51,928 nucleotides of DNA. It comes from an uncultured Synergistales bacterium. GTDB lineage: Bacteria; Synergistota; Synergistia; Synergistales; Aminobacteriaceae. Shown here in pieces: positions 43,390-51,928 of the stretch (positions are counted from its first letter, which is position 1; each line of letters starts with the position of its first letter). The stretch is taken from contig CAJOES010000001.1 in NCBI GenBank assembly GCA_905233455.1, positions 1 to 51,928 on the forward strand. The letters are read 5' to 3'. A program made the position numbers and the translations under genes. Under the pieces are notes generated by a model, which was not told where the DNA came from, ran no database searches, and saw only the letters and a program-made list of their open reading frames with translations.

Positions 43390-46300
43390 TTGCTGAAGCA
43401 TCATAAAATTTTTATGCTGGCTTTGTTGCTTCTGTGCATGTCATCAAGCTCATATGCCGCCTCAAACATGCCCGCAGGAGTTCAGAGCTTTGCGCCAACA
43501 GGGACAGTTGCCGACAATGTATCGTTCCGTGTAGTGTTCCGCAATCCCGTAGTGAACCGCAAAACAGTTCCCTCAACTCTGGCCATTACGCCGGAAAACT
43601 CATTGTTCCCGTTCGAGGTCAACCCCCCTCTGCAGCTTGAAGGACGCTGGCAGAACGAACGCACATTCACCGCACAGCTTCTGGCTCCCCTCCGCAGTGC
43701 AACAACATACACTGCAACACTGCGCGACGGATTGCGCGACAGGAGAGGCGGGAGAATCGGCCCGGGATCATTCAGATTCCAGACAGAAGGACTCTCACCG
43801 ACGGACATCAAAGCATCAATGGGACGCGACGGCAATGCGTATTTCGATATAGGCTTCAACATGAGGATAGACCCCGCACGGCTCAAAGGGTTTATGCGCA
43901 TAATGAACGCTCAAGGCAAAGAGATGGCCTACAACATCAACGGCTCTCTCCCTGCTAGAAGCATACGTGTTGCAGTCCCGGTGCAGAAGACGGCTTCAAG
44001 GCAGAGATTTACTGTGATGATTGCGGCAGGGCTGAAGGCTGGCGAGGGTGATATGGGTATCGAGAAGAATTACACCGAGACAGTAATACTTGATCCCGAA
44101 CTGATGGTGCAGAACCTTTACCCTGAAGAGAACGGTATACGCGCATCATTCAATTTCGGCATTGACCCCGACACCGCAAAAAGTTTCATCACAATAGAGC
44201 CTTCCGTCAAGAATGCAGCTTATGAGACTGGCTGGAGCGATGAAAATTTCGTGATACGTTCCACAGAGTTCAAACCCAGAAGCAGATTCGTTATCACCTT
44301 CCGCAAGGGATTTCCCTCAAAGGGCGGGCTTGTCCTCAAGGAAGACTACAAACAGGCAATCATAATGCCTGACCTAGACTCGGAAGTCAGCCTTCCCGCA
44401 TCAGGCACGTATCTTACTGCGCTGGATAACGGGTTAGTACCGATTGAACTTCAGAACGTCAAGAAATTGCAGCTTGATTTGTGGCGCATGTATGAGAACA
44501 ACATACCCTACATCATCAAGGGAGATTATGACAACTTCCAGAAGGATATAGCAAAACGTGTCTTCACGAAAGAATTACCGCTGAACCTCCCGCTCAATGA
44601 ACGCGTAAGAAGAAGCATACCGCTGGACGAGATCGCAAAGGGTGAACGGGGATTGTTCCTGCTTACTGCAAGGGACACGGAAAAAGGCTGGTGGGATGAA
44701 GCCTCACAGATGATCAACCTTTCCGACATCGGCGCAACTGCAAGGCTATGGGAGGATGCGATATTAGTATGGGCGAACACTCTCACCACTGCACGCGGCA
44801 TCAATGAGGCGGACGTTAAGATATATTCCGACAAGAAACAGCTTTTAGCTCATGGCAGAACAAATTCCGGCGGAGTGTTCTATTACGAGCTCCCTGACGG
44901 CCAGACCTGGCCCGCCGACAATCAGCCAACATTAGCGATAATCTCTAAGGGGCGCGGGGAAAGTGCGGATCTCACCTACATACAGCTCACACGCAACCTC
45001 CTGAACCGTGAAATATTCGACACCTCCGGACGGGACTGGCTGCGCTCAGGGTATGATGCCGCAATAATCTCACCCAGAGACATTTACCGCACCGGCGAAA
45101 CTGCAACCTTCAAGGCCATTGTGCGCAATTCCGACATAACCACGCCTGAAGCATTCCCTGTACTGTTCATCGTCCGTGATACTTTAGGGCGCAAGGTCAA
45201 ACAGGAAGCTGTTACCCTCAATGCCCGCGGCAGTGCAGTGATGGAGCTGAAACTGCCCGCAAACGCATTAACGGGACTCTGGACGGCCTCTGTTGCTGTT
45301 CCCGGAAGCGAGAACAAACCCATAACTGCATACAATTTCCACGTAGAAGATTTTGCTCCTCCTCGTCTTGAAGTGAAAGTAAGCTCACTGCGCAAATTCC
45401 TTCTGCACAACGAGACACTTACGGCAGATATTTACGCAAGATGGCTTTTCGGTGTTGACGGCGCGGGGCTGAACTACAAAACTACATGGACTGCACGTGA
45501 AGGGACATTCACGCCCGTACAGGACAGGTGGAAGGGATATACGTTCGGCGACCCGTCAAGGCATTTCGGCTTCACTGAAGGCTCAATCGCTGAGGATAAG
45601 CTCGACAACTTCGGCGCGGCACACGCAAACTTTACCCTCGATTCAGACTGGCAGGCACCCACGATCATCAACGTTACTCTTCGTGCTGAAGTCATGGAGG
45701 ACGGCGGCAGGTGGGTATCAAGCTCAATCACACGCCCATACTACCCGGCACCGTGGCTTCTTGGGATTGCTCCGGAAAGCGACAGGTTCGCAGTACGCAA
45801 CAACATAAGGTTCAAGGTTGCCGCTGTAACCCCTGAAGAAGAACCCGCTAACCCAGGCGAACTCAATGCAGAACTGTTTAAAGTTACATGGAACTACAAC
45901 ATGATAGAGATTGACGGGCGCAAGAGATGGCAGAGCAGCGAGGAATTATCGCAGGTAGACAGCAAGAGCCTCATTCTGCGCAACGGTCTCGGCGAAGTGT
46001 CTTTCAGGCCGGAGAGTTACGGCTCATACATGGTGAAGATTTCCGACGCTGACGACAACGCAAGGGCAGTCTACAGGTTCTATGCTGATGACCCCTCATA
46101 TGCTGGAAGCGGCTCACAGCTCATTGACCGCATAGAGATTGAGACGGAGAAAGAGACATACAAGCTCGGCGAGACTGCAAGAATCAAAGTGAAAGTTCCG
46201 TTTGCAGGACTGCTTATGGTGATGGCTGAAGGCGCAAAACCCATTCCCGACACAAGAATAATCAGAATGGTAGAAGCCTCAGAAGAAACATTCAATCTGA

Positions 46301-48738
46301 AGATAACTCAGGACTTCAGGCCAAACGTATGGGTTTCTGCATGGCTGATACGTCCGGTAAGCGCAAATGACGCTAAGGGCTGGGCATCACACAGGGCAAT
46401 AGGACTCACGCGCATAAAGACGGATCTGTCGGATTACAGCATAGACGTAGCCATAAACGCGCCGAAGAAGATTGAACCTGCCTCAAAACTTCCAGTAACT
46501 ATAACCTTGAAGGGGAGCAGTGCCGGGATAGTCCGGAATGCTGATGTTGCAATAGCATTCGTTGATGACGGCGTGTTGGGACTGACGCACTACAAGACTC
46601 CTGACCTGCTGAATCATTTCTGGGGATTGAAGAAGCTCAACTCACAGGGATTCGACATATACGACCAGCTTATCCCGGTTGAGGACAGGACTACGGAACA
46701 GTTGCACCCGGGCGGTGATGAAGGGCTTGCGGCACTTGCAGGGGACGGAAACGTTCAGCGGTTCAAGATACTTTCACTGTTTGACGGCGTGCTGTACCCG
46801 GACAACAAGGGCGAAATTCATACGGAGCTTGACATACCGGAGTTCAGCGGAAGGGGAAGACTCTTTGTCGTGGCTGCTTCCGGGCGCAATTTCGGGAGCG
46901 GCGAACAGCAGATAGAGATCGCACGGGATATAGTTACGGAGACTGGTCTGCCGAGATTCGCGGCACCGGGCGATACGTTCATCATTCCTACAGTGGTATT
47001 CAACACCTCAAACCAGAACAGAAACGTAAAGGTAAGCCTTATACCTGAAGGATTAATGCTGAAAGAGTCATATGCAAACCTCAGAATTTCGTCGGGAGCA
47101 AGAGAGGCATTCAACGTTGAAGCCAGGGCTCTGGGCGGTGCGGATAAGGCTGTGCTGAAGGTAGTAACTGAATGGGACGAGAACGGCAGGGAAAAATCCT
47201 TCACGCAGGAAATAGAGATGCCTGTGCGTCCTGCCTGGCCTGTCATTACTGTTGGAGGCTCTGGAGTATTCGAGAACGGCACGACAAGGTTAGACCTTCC
47301 GCTGAATGATTTTGACGGGGACGTTAAGGGAACATTGACGCTTGCCGACACTCCTGCGGTGAATCTCAACAAGGCAGTGAATTTCCTTGCGCATTATCCT
47401 TACGGCTGTCTGGAGCAGACGATTTCTGCCGCATGGCCCTTCCTGATACTGCCTGACGCAATAGCAGAACTTGACCCGCTGCTGACGACTGACTCGGCGA
47501 TAAACGAGAGGACTGAAGGCGCAATCAACAGGATACAGGCAATGCAGTTATACGACGGTTCATTTGCGATGTGGCCGGGAACTGGTACACCATACAACTG
47601 GGGGAGCGTATATGCGGCACACTTCCTGATGAGCGCGAAAAATGCCGGTATCAATTTCCCTGAAGAGATGCTGACTGGTGCGCTGAACTGGATACGCCAA
47701 TTCCTTGCGTCAATGCCGGCATACGATGACACTGAAGGGGAACGCGACGACCTGACATCAAAGGCATATGCTGTGTACGTCCTGACTCTGAACGGCGAGC
47801 GGCCTTTAGGATGGATTGAGTACCTGCGGGAGAATCTGTCATCATTGCGGCCTTCAGGACATATATACCTTGCAGGGGCACAGGCACTGATTGACGGCCA
47901 GGCTGATTCACTGCGCAGCATCACGGCGGGCGACAGCTACATATATTCCGGAATGACTCTGGAGAGTGCGGCACGCAATACGGCGTTGCTGCTGTCCATG
48001 TGGCTTGACGTTGAACCGCAGGCACCGGAAGTTACGGAACTTGCGCAGAGGCTTGCAGGCATGTCATGGTTCAGCACACAGGACAACTCTGCGGCACTGG
48101 TTGCACTGGCACGCTATAACGTTGAGGCGGCCGGGGCTAAGAGCAATATTCGGGCACGTGTTGCTACGGAGACCAGCGACAAGGCACTGTTGAGCTACAA
48201 CACCGGCAATGCTTCAGGCGTGAACGTGAGCGAATTACCGAGAGGCACGGGGATACTGATAGAAGCTCAAGGATCAGGACAGGGCTGCTACTCATGGAGC
48301 ATTACGGGCAACCCGAAATCACAGCCCAAACCTGAACGGCGCAACATCAGCGTAGAGTGTGCATACTTTGACGACAAGGGCAACGGCATAGACCTTTCCG
48401 GGCCTGTACAGCACGGAAGCATAATTCAGGCAGTGATCACGGTGAAGCCTTCAATGGCCCTCAGCAATGTTGCTTTGAGCTATCTGCTTCCTGCCGGGTT
48501 TGAGCTGGAGAATCCCAGAATCTATGAAGGTGAGAATCCTTCAAGCGTCGTGAATGACGTTAGGGACGACAGGCTGATACTGTTCTTCGGCAGTCTCAGG
48601 AGGGAGACATCATACGGCTTCAAGATGAGGGCGGTAACACGCGGCACATTCAGCGTCCCGCAGTTATCGGCTTTCGGCATGTATGATTCTTCCGTGAGGT
48701 TTACGGGAACTGCAAACCCTGAAGTTACGGTAAGATAG
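43390..48738 (+). CDS. Alpha-2-macroglobulin family protein with intact thioester
   Basis: A 1782-residue exported protein. Signal peptide about residues 1-24 (ends SSYAA); C16 lies in LLLLC, a poor lipobox, so it may be soluble rather than lipidated. Repeated beta-sandwich MG domains fill the first two thirds. The bait-region area lies near TPDLLNHFWGLKK, and the thioester motif CLEQ is at 1340-1343 in an alpha-alpha toroid (YPYGCLEQTISAAWPF). A receptor-binding-like domain ends the protein. These traps snare proteases in the periplasm. E. coli YfhM sits by pbpC; here no pbpC is adjacent. Start is TTG with AGGAAG seven bases upstream. It is a single-gene unit with its own terminator. Confidence 0.93.
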   Translation: MLKHHKIFMLALLLLCMSSSSYAASNMPAGVQSFAPTGTVADNVSFRVVFRNPVVNRKTVPSTLAITPENSLFPFEVNPPLQLEGRWQNERTFTAQLLAPLRSATTYTATLRDGLRDRRGGRIGPGSFRFQTEGLSPTDIKASMGRDGNAYFDIGFNMRIDPARLKGFMRIMNAQGKEMAYNINGSLPARSIRVAVPVQKTASRQRFTVMIAAGLKAGEGDMGIEKNYTETVILDPELMVQNLYPEENGIRASFNFGIDPDTAKSFITIEPSVKNAAYETGWSDENFVIRSTEFKPRSRFVITFRKGFPSKGGLVLKEDYKQAIIMPDLDSEVSLPASGTYLTALDNGLVPIELQNVKKLQLDLWRMYENNIPYIIKGDYDNFQKDIAKRVFTKELPLNLPLNERVRRSIPLDEIAKGERGLFLLTARDTEKGWWDEASQMINLSDIGATARLWEDAILVWANTLTTARGINEADVKIYSDKKQLLAHGRTNSGGVFYYELPDGQTWPADNQPTLAIISKGRGESADLTYIQLTRNLLNREIFDTSGRDWLRSGYDAAIISPRDIYRTGETATFKAIVRNSDITTPEAFPVLFIVRDTLGRKVKQEAVTLNARGSAVMELKLPANALTGLWTASVAVPGSENKPITAYNFHVEDFAPPRLEVKVSSLRKFLLHNETLTADIYARWLFGVDGAGLNYKTTWTAREGTFTPVQDRWKGYTFGDPSRHFGFTEGSIAEDKLDNFGAAHANFTLDSDWQAPTIINVTLRAEVMEDGGRWVSSSITRPYYPAPWLLGIAPESDRFAVRNNIRFKVAAVTPEEEPANPGELNAELFKVTWNYNMIEIDGRKRWQSSEELSQVDSKSLILRNGLGEVSFRPESYGSYMVKISDADDNARAVYRFYADDPSYAGSGSQLIDRIEIETEKETYKLGETARIKVKVPFAGLLMVMAEGAKPIPDTRIIRMVEASEETFNLKITQDFRPNVWVSAWLIRPVSANDAKGWASHRAIGLTRIKTDLSDYSIDVAINAPKKIEPASKLPVTITLKGSSAGIVRNADVAIAFVDDGVLGLTHYKTPDLLNHFWGLKKLNSQGFDIYDQLIPVEDRTTEQLHPGGDEGLAALAGDGNVQRFKILSLFDGVLYPDNKGEIHTELDIPEFSGRGRLFVVAASGRNFGSGEQQIEIARDIVTETGLPRFAAPGDTFIIPTVVFNTSNQNRNVKVSLIPEGLMLKESYANLRISSGAREAFNVEARALGGADKAVLKVVTEWDENGREKSFTQEIEMPVRPAWPVITVGGSGVFENGTTRLDLPLNDFDGDVKGTLTLADTPAVNLNKAVNFLAHYPYGCLEQTISAAWPFLILPDAIAELDPLLTTDSAINERTEGAINRIQAMQLYDGSFAMWPGTGTPYNWGSVYAAHFLMSAKNAGINFPEEMLTGALNWIRQFLASMPAYDDTEGERDDLTSKAYAVYVLTLNGERPLGWIEYLRENLSSLRPSGHIYLAGAQALIDGQADSLRSITAGDSYIYSGMTLESAARNTALLLSMWLDVEPQAPEVTELAQRLAGMSWFSTQDNSAALVALARYNVEAAGAKSNIRARVATETSDKALLSYNTGNASGVNVSELPRGTGILIEAQGSGQGCYSWSITGNPKSQPKPERRNISVECAYFDDKGNGIDLSGPVQHGSIIQAVITVKPSMALSNVALSYLLPAGFELENPRIYEGENPSSVVNDVRDDRLILFFGSLRRETSYGFKMRAVTRGTFSVPQLSAFGMYDSSVRFTGTANPEVTVR

Positions 48739-48752
48739 GAATAATTTTTGCG

Positions 48753-48786
48753 TCCCCTCTGGATCATAACCGGAGGGGATTTTTTT
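48753..48786 (+). terminator. Intrinsic terminator after the macroglobulin gene
   Basis: TCCCCTCTGG and CCGGAGGGGA pair over ten positions around a seven-base loop, followed by seven T. A TATAAT at 48792-48797 just after it may belong to the next gene. Confidence 0.88.
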
Positions 48787-48824
48787 AGTGCTATAATCGC
48801 CAAAAACTTGGAGTTGTATAAACC

Positions 48825-49958
48825 TTGCACGACACTAACGACAAAAAACTATACTTTTCATGCTTCTATGCCTTCTTCTACTGCGGAATAGTAATGCTGA
48901 CCGTAGGCTCTGCACTTCCAGATCTCCGGACAGCATACAGCCTCACCGACACGATGAGCGGCGCGCTTCTCTCATGCTACTCTCTGGGCAACCTTGCATC
49001 CGGGATCATCAGCGGGCTTATGGCGGTATATCTCGGTCAGAAACCTGCGGTAATCCTCCTGACTGCCTCAATATGTCTCGGATTCTCCCTGCTTGTCTGG
49101 GTGAATATTCCTGCTGTGCTGTTCATTGCGTGTGCATTAGCGGGACTGGGACGCGGAAGCCTGATCACGTTCTCCCAGCGAACTATCAGCATACTTACGG
49201 GCGGAACTCCCCGGACTACAGTAATGCTTCATGCGGCATTTGCTCTCGGTGCTATAACTGCTCCTCTGATGTTCTCGGCTCTGCGTGTAATTTCGTGGAA
49301 GGCAGGATTGATTCTCGTTGCAGTGCTGGGAGTTATGGCCGTGTGCATATTCCTGAGCGTGAGAGGTTATCCGGAGGTCAGAGCGTCTTCCGGAGGTGCA
49401 TTGACCTTCCTGACTGAACGGGGCTTCATGCTGACTGCGGCATTAATGTTCCTGTATCTGTGCTGTGAGTTCGCGGTCAACGGCTGGCTTGTTACGTACA
49501 TGACGCATAAAAATATGTCTATGAATTTCTCACAGTCTATGGCGGCGTTGCTGTGGCTGGTTATGCTTGCCGGAAGGCTGATATGCGCGTGGCTGTCGAA
49601 ATATGTTGCACAGAAGAAACTGCTGCTTGTATCTGCTCTGGGATCCGCAATATTCTTCGCGTTCATGCTGGTGTCAGAAGGCAGTGTGCATATTGCTCTT
49701 AGTGTTGCGTGCCTGGGGCTGTGCATGGCGGGAATAAGCCCGATAATATATGCGGCTTCTGCGCCGTACACCAGCAAATACCCTATGGCTATGGGCGTTC
49801 TGTTCACGATAGGCTGTACGGGAGGGACACTGATGCCTGCAGTTACGGGAATGATAGCTGAACATGCAGGTTTTGACGGAGGAATGTCGGCTATACTTGT
49901 TACGTTTGCATTGCTGGTAATATTTGCAGGGATAAATTACAGGAGGAAAGAATCATGA
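48825..49958 (+). CDS. Major facilitator superfamily transporter
   Basis: A 377-residue inner-membrane protein with about 12 hydrophobic helices, a short MFS of the kind that includes FucP-like and YfkF/YbjJ-like proteins (SALPDLRTAYSLTDTMSGALL near the start, SGLMAVYLGQKPAVIL as the loop 2-3 region). Substrate unknown. The start is a TTG with GGAG upstream. It overlaps the methyltransferase gene by ATGA, so the two are coupled. Confidence 0.88.
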   Translation: MHDTNDKKLYFSCFYAFFYCGIVMLTVGSALPDLRTAYSLTDTMSGALLSCYSLGNLASGIISGLMAVYLGQKPAVILLTASICLGFSLLVWVNIPAVLFIACALAGLGRGSLITFSQRTISILTGGTPRTTVMLHAAFALGAITAPLMFSALRVISWKAGLILVAVLGVMAVCIFLSVRGYPEVRASSGGALTFLTERGFMLTAALMFLYLCCEFAVNGWLVTYMTHKNMSMNFSQSMAALLWLVMLAGRLICAWLSKYVAQKKLLLVSALGSAIFFAFMLVSEGSVHIALSVACLGLCMAGISPIIYAASAPYTSKYPMAMGVLFTIGCTGGTLMPAVTGMIAEHAGFDGGMSAILVTFALLVIFAGINYRRKES

Positions 49959-50710
49959 ATCAGAATTGGAATGCAGGAAAATACACTGAAGGTTTCTCAT
50001 TCGTCTACAGGTACGGCCAGGACGTATTGAGCCTGATTGATGCTCCGGAAGGCTCAAGCGTAATAGATCTGGGCTGCGGCACTGGAGTTCTGACGAATGC
50101 GTTACGGGAGAAAGGCTATAACGTTACGGGCATTGATGCTTCTGACGACATGCTCCGGAAAGCCCGTGCGAATTTCCCCGCAATAACCTTCCTTCAGGCA
50201 GATGCAACATGCTTCACGGCTTCTGCTCCTGCTGATGCTGTGTTCTCGAATGCCGTGCTGCACTGGATAGACAGGGACAATCAGCCCAAGATGATGCGGT
50301 GCGTTCATGATGCCCTGAAGACAGGCGGGCAGTTCGTGTTTGAGATGGGCGGCTTCAGGTGCGCGGGAATGATTCACGACATGCTCGCTGAAGTGTTCCG
50401 GAAATACGGCTATGATTACGTGATGCCGTTCTTCTTCCCGGCTGTAGGCGAATACGCGTCTATGCTGGAGGCGGCCGGGTTCAGCGTGAGGTATGCGCTT
50501 CTGTTTGACCGTCCGACGGAGCTTGAAGGGGCTGACGGGCTGTATGACTGGATCAATATGTTCGTGAAGATTCCGTTTAGGGCTGTGAATGATTCTGACA
50601 GGGAAAAGATTCTGCGTGATACTGTTGATGCCCTGAGAGGGAAATTATTTTACGGCGGGAAATGGCACGCGGATTACGTGAGGCTGAGAATGAGAGCACT
50701 GAAGGTGTAA
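49955..50710 (+). CDS. Class I SAM-dependent methyltransferase (Methyltransf_11/25 type)
   Basis: A 251-residue cytosolic methyltransferase with SAM motif I VIDLGCGTGVL (36-46), acidic motif II VTGIDASDDML, and the FSNAVLHWIDRDNQP block seen in trans-aconitate methyltransferase-like proteins. The substrate is unknown. It is translationally coupled to the MFS gene, so it may modify the transported compound (inference). GGAGG precedes the ATG. Confidence 0.88.
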   Translation: MNQNWNAGKYTEGFSFVYRYGQDVLSLIDAPEGSSVIDLGCGTGVLTNALREKGYNVTGIDASDDMLRKARANFPAITFLQADATCFTASAPADAVFSNAVLHWIDRDNQPKMMRCVHDALKTGGQFVFEMGGFRCAGMIHDMLAEVFRKYGYDYVMPFFFPAVGEYASMLEAAGFSVRYALLFDRPTELEGADGLYDWINMFVKIPFRAVNDSDREKILRDTVDALRGKLFYGGKWHADYVRLRMRALKV

Positions 50711-50758
50711 GGCTGTGCTAAAATTGCGGACAACAAAATAATTCAGGAGGTCGTTGAC

Positions 50759-51800
50759 ATGAAGAACGATGGCGTTATAATGGCTTCAGGGCTTCAGGGC
50801 AAGGGATAATATTGCCGATTCGCTGAGAGGATTTGCAATAATTTTAGTCGTTTTAGGGCATGTTATAGATGGTTTCGGTTTAACTTTCTCATCATTCCGT
50901 TATTCTAGTGTATCTTATAGCTTTTTATATAGTTTTCATGTACCTCTTTTGTTTATGTTGTCCGGTTATGCACATGCCTTTAAGAATCGTTATAATGTTA
51001 GTTATCTAACTTACCTCAAAAAATACGCAATTGATCTCTATCTTCCATGTATTTATTTCTCAGTGGTTTATTGGGGGCTGAAATATTTTTTGCTTCAGGC
51101 TGATAATTCAGCAAATTTTCATACGGTATCATTGAAACAGCTTTATTTGATACCTTTTCAGGGCTTTAATGTATATTGGTTTTTATGCGAATTGTTTTTC
51201 ATCAAGATGCTTCATACTGTGCTTGAATGCAAAATACGTAGTGTATATTTTATCTCTGTTGTATTGCTGGCGTTATTTCTATTTTCTTATTTCTTCTGTA
51301 AAAGCATGGAAACATTCACTATCAGGTGTCTTTATTTTCATGCAGGCTATCTGTTGAGGAGGATGAATTATATATCACAAGCTAAACATCCTCCTTTAAT
51401 ATTTGGTTTAATACTGTTTCAAGCCGGATTATTATGTTTCATTGCTGATTATTTTTTCTCTTGTAGCAATATATTCACTGGGGCAGGAGCAGCTTTTTTC
51501 ATGAGCATTGCGTTGTTCATAATTTTTTATGCTGTATGCGTCAAAAATAAGATTCTTAGGATATGCGGTTTATACAGTATGGTTATTTATTGTCTGCATG
51601 ATTATATCTTTGCTTTTCTGAGGATAGTATTTAATTTTCTCCCGCTGTCAGCATATATTGATCCTTTTCTGCTGTTTAGTTTATGTTTGGTATTGTCTGT
51701 ATGTTTGCCTGTTCTGTTTGCACTGGCATATACAAACCTAAAATGCTTTCGATGGATTGAATATATCTTTTATCCCGGAAAGCTGCTGCTCAAGAAATAA
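50759..51800 (+). pseudogene. Acyltransferase 3 family membrane protein, apparently frameshifted near its start
   Basis: A strong AGGAGG site precedes an ATG at 50759, but that frame stops at 50807-50809. The acyltransferase itself is read in another frame, open from 50781 to 51800, with no ATG, GTG or TTG before 50949. The N-terminus is clear there: IADSLRGFAIILVVLGHV with the catalytic histidine, then YSFHVPLLFMLSGYAHAF, then about eight further membrane helices. The family acetylates surface sugars or peptidoglycan. An 8-bp tandem repeat sits at the break; one more copy restores the frame. The gene is much richer in A and T than its neighbours, suggesting transfer. It is either inactive, phase-variable or a sequencing error. 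Confidence 0.8.
50782..50800 (+). repeat. Tandem 8-bp repeat GGCTTCAG (two copies plus GGC)
   Basis: Copies at 50782-50789 and 50790-50797, then GGC. Eight is not a multiple of three, so each copy gained or lost changes the frame. Three copies would join the ATG at 50759 to the acyltransferase frame. Confidence 0.6.
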
Positions 51801-51805
51801 AGCGT

Positions 51806-51842
51806 AAAATCAGGCAGGGCGTTAATGTGTCTCCGTCCTGCC
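51806..51842. terminator. Terminator-like hairpin between convergent genes
   Basis: GGCAGGGCG (51813-51821) and CGTCCTGCC (51834-51842) pair over nine positions with one G-T pair. Read leftwards it is followed by TGATTTT, so it probably ends the minus-strand gene at the window edge. Confidence 0.65.
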
Positions 51843-51850
51843 CGCAAAAC

Positions 51851-51928
51851 TTACTGTTCGCACTTCTGCACGGCCTCTTCCGCGCTGGTCCCCTTGAAGA
51901 TCACGTCAAGTATACCCGGCGAATACCG
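51851..51928 (-). CDS. C-terminal fragment, possibly an ABC transporter solute-binding protein
   Basis: Only the last 25 codons lie in the window, ending at a TAA (51851-51853). The visible tail (GILDVIFKGTSAEEAVQKCEQ in part) has the look of the last helices of extracellular solute-binding proteins, where a 'speeA' pattern precedes the end. It is followed by a terminator-like hairpin. The family is a guess from a short stretch. Confidence 0.4.
   Translation of the reverse strand, partial: RYSPGILDVIFKGTSAEEAVQKCEQ

Noticed and set aside
43482-47924. Long antisense frames inside the macroglobulin gene
   Set aside because: Shadow frames from codon bias of the real gene, with no domains and no start signals.
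48753-48824. Complete promoter for the MFS gene
   Set aside because: A TATAAT is present at 48792 but the -35 position falls inside the terminator stem and has no match.

Overview
The window is a stretch of chromosome from a Gram-negative, probably anaerobic bacterium of about 47-50 % GC by eye. A Kdo transferase (waaA) implies LPS. GatCAB implies indirect Gln/Asn-tRNA charging. TTG starts are frequent, and most genes carry strong GGAGG-type ribosome sites and hairpin terminators. Gene content (branched-chain amino acid and sugar ABC importers, ThrE-type exporter, gatCAB, waaA) fits an uncultured Synergistota-like gut organism, but this placement is inference. No phage, insertion sequence or CRISPR array was seen.

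Layout: (1) 1-5727, minus strand, is a sugar-use operon: ribose-type binding protein, DUF2291 protein, ATPase, permease, L-fucose-isomerase-like protein and the start of a probable split transketolase. A divergent LacI-type regulator (5917) leads into a two-part ThrE-like exporter (6921-8134). (2) 8138-13973, minus strand, holds a low-molecular-weight tyrosine phosphatase, the livKHMGF operon, a small Ile/Val/Leu-rich ORF followed by a terminator-like hairpin, and tRNA-Arg and tRNA-Ser behind a strong promoter. (3) A LysR regulator is divergent from aroD (14882/15010). (4) 16119-19447 is a compact restriction-modification locus: a nuclease-methyltransferase fusion and a specificity gene, separated by a frameshift at a run of nine A. 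(5) 19498-26933 has a DapA-family lyase, a secreted heptad-repeat coiled-coil protein, and dnaJ-acpS-slipin-alaS. (6) 27163-28879 has waaA and four tRNAs (Val, Asp, Phe, Gly). (7) 28920-33785 has a lipoprotein and a very large RecQ-like/UvrD/RecB-nuclease fusion. (8) 33844-37876, minus strand, has a PIN/Phd toxin-antitoxin pair and rfbADCB for dTDP-L-rhamnose. (9) 37969-42673 has gatCAB and a Wzx-type flippase. (10) 42703-51928 has a cupin protein, a 1782-residue alpha-2-macroglobulin, an MFS transporter with a methyltransferase, an AT-rich and apparently frameshifted acyltransferase, and the tail of a further gene.

Several pieces point to the cell envelope: waaA, rfbADCB, flippase, acyltransferase, macroglobulin and the coiled-coil protein. 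Both importer operons begin with the binding-protein gene followed by an internal terminator, which would give excess binding protein over membrane parts. The points most worth a second look are the A9-split restriction system, the possible branched-chain amino acid leader peptide, the RecQ-like/UvrD/nuclease fusion, and the out-of-frame acyltransferase with an 8-bp tandem repeat at the break.
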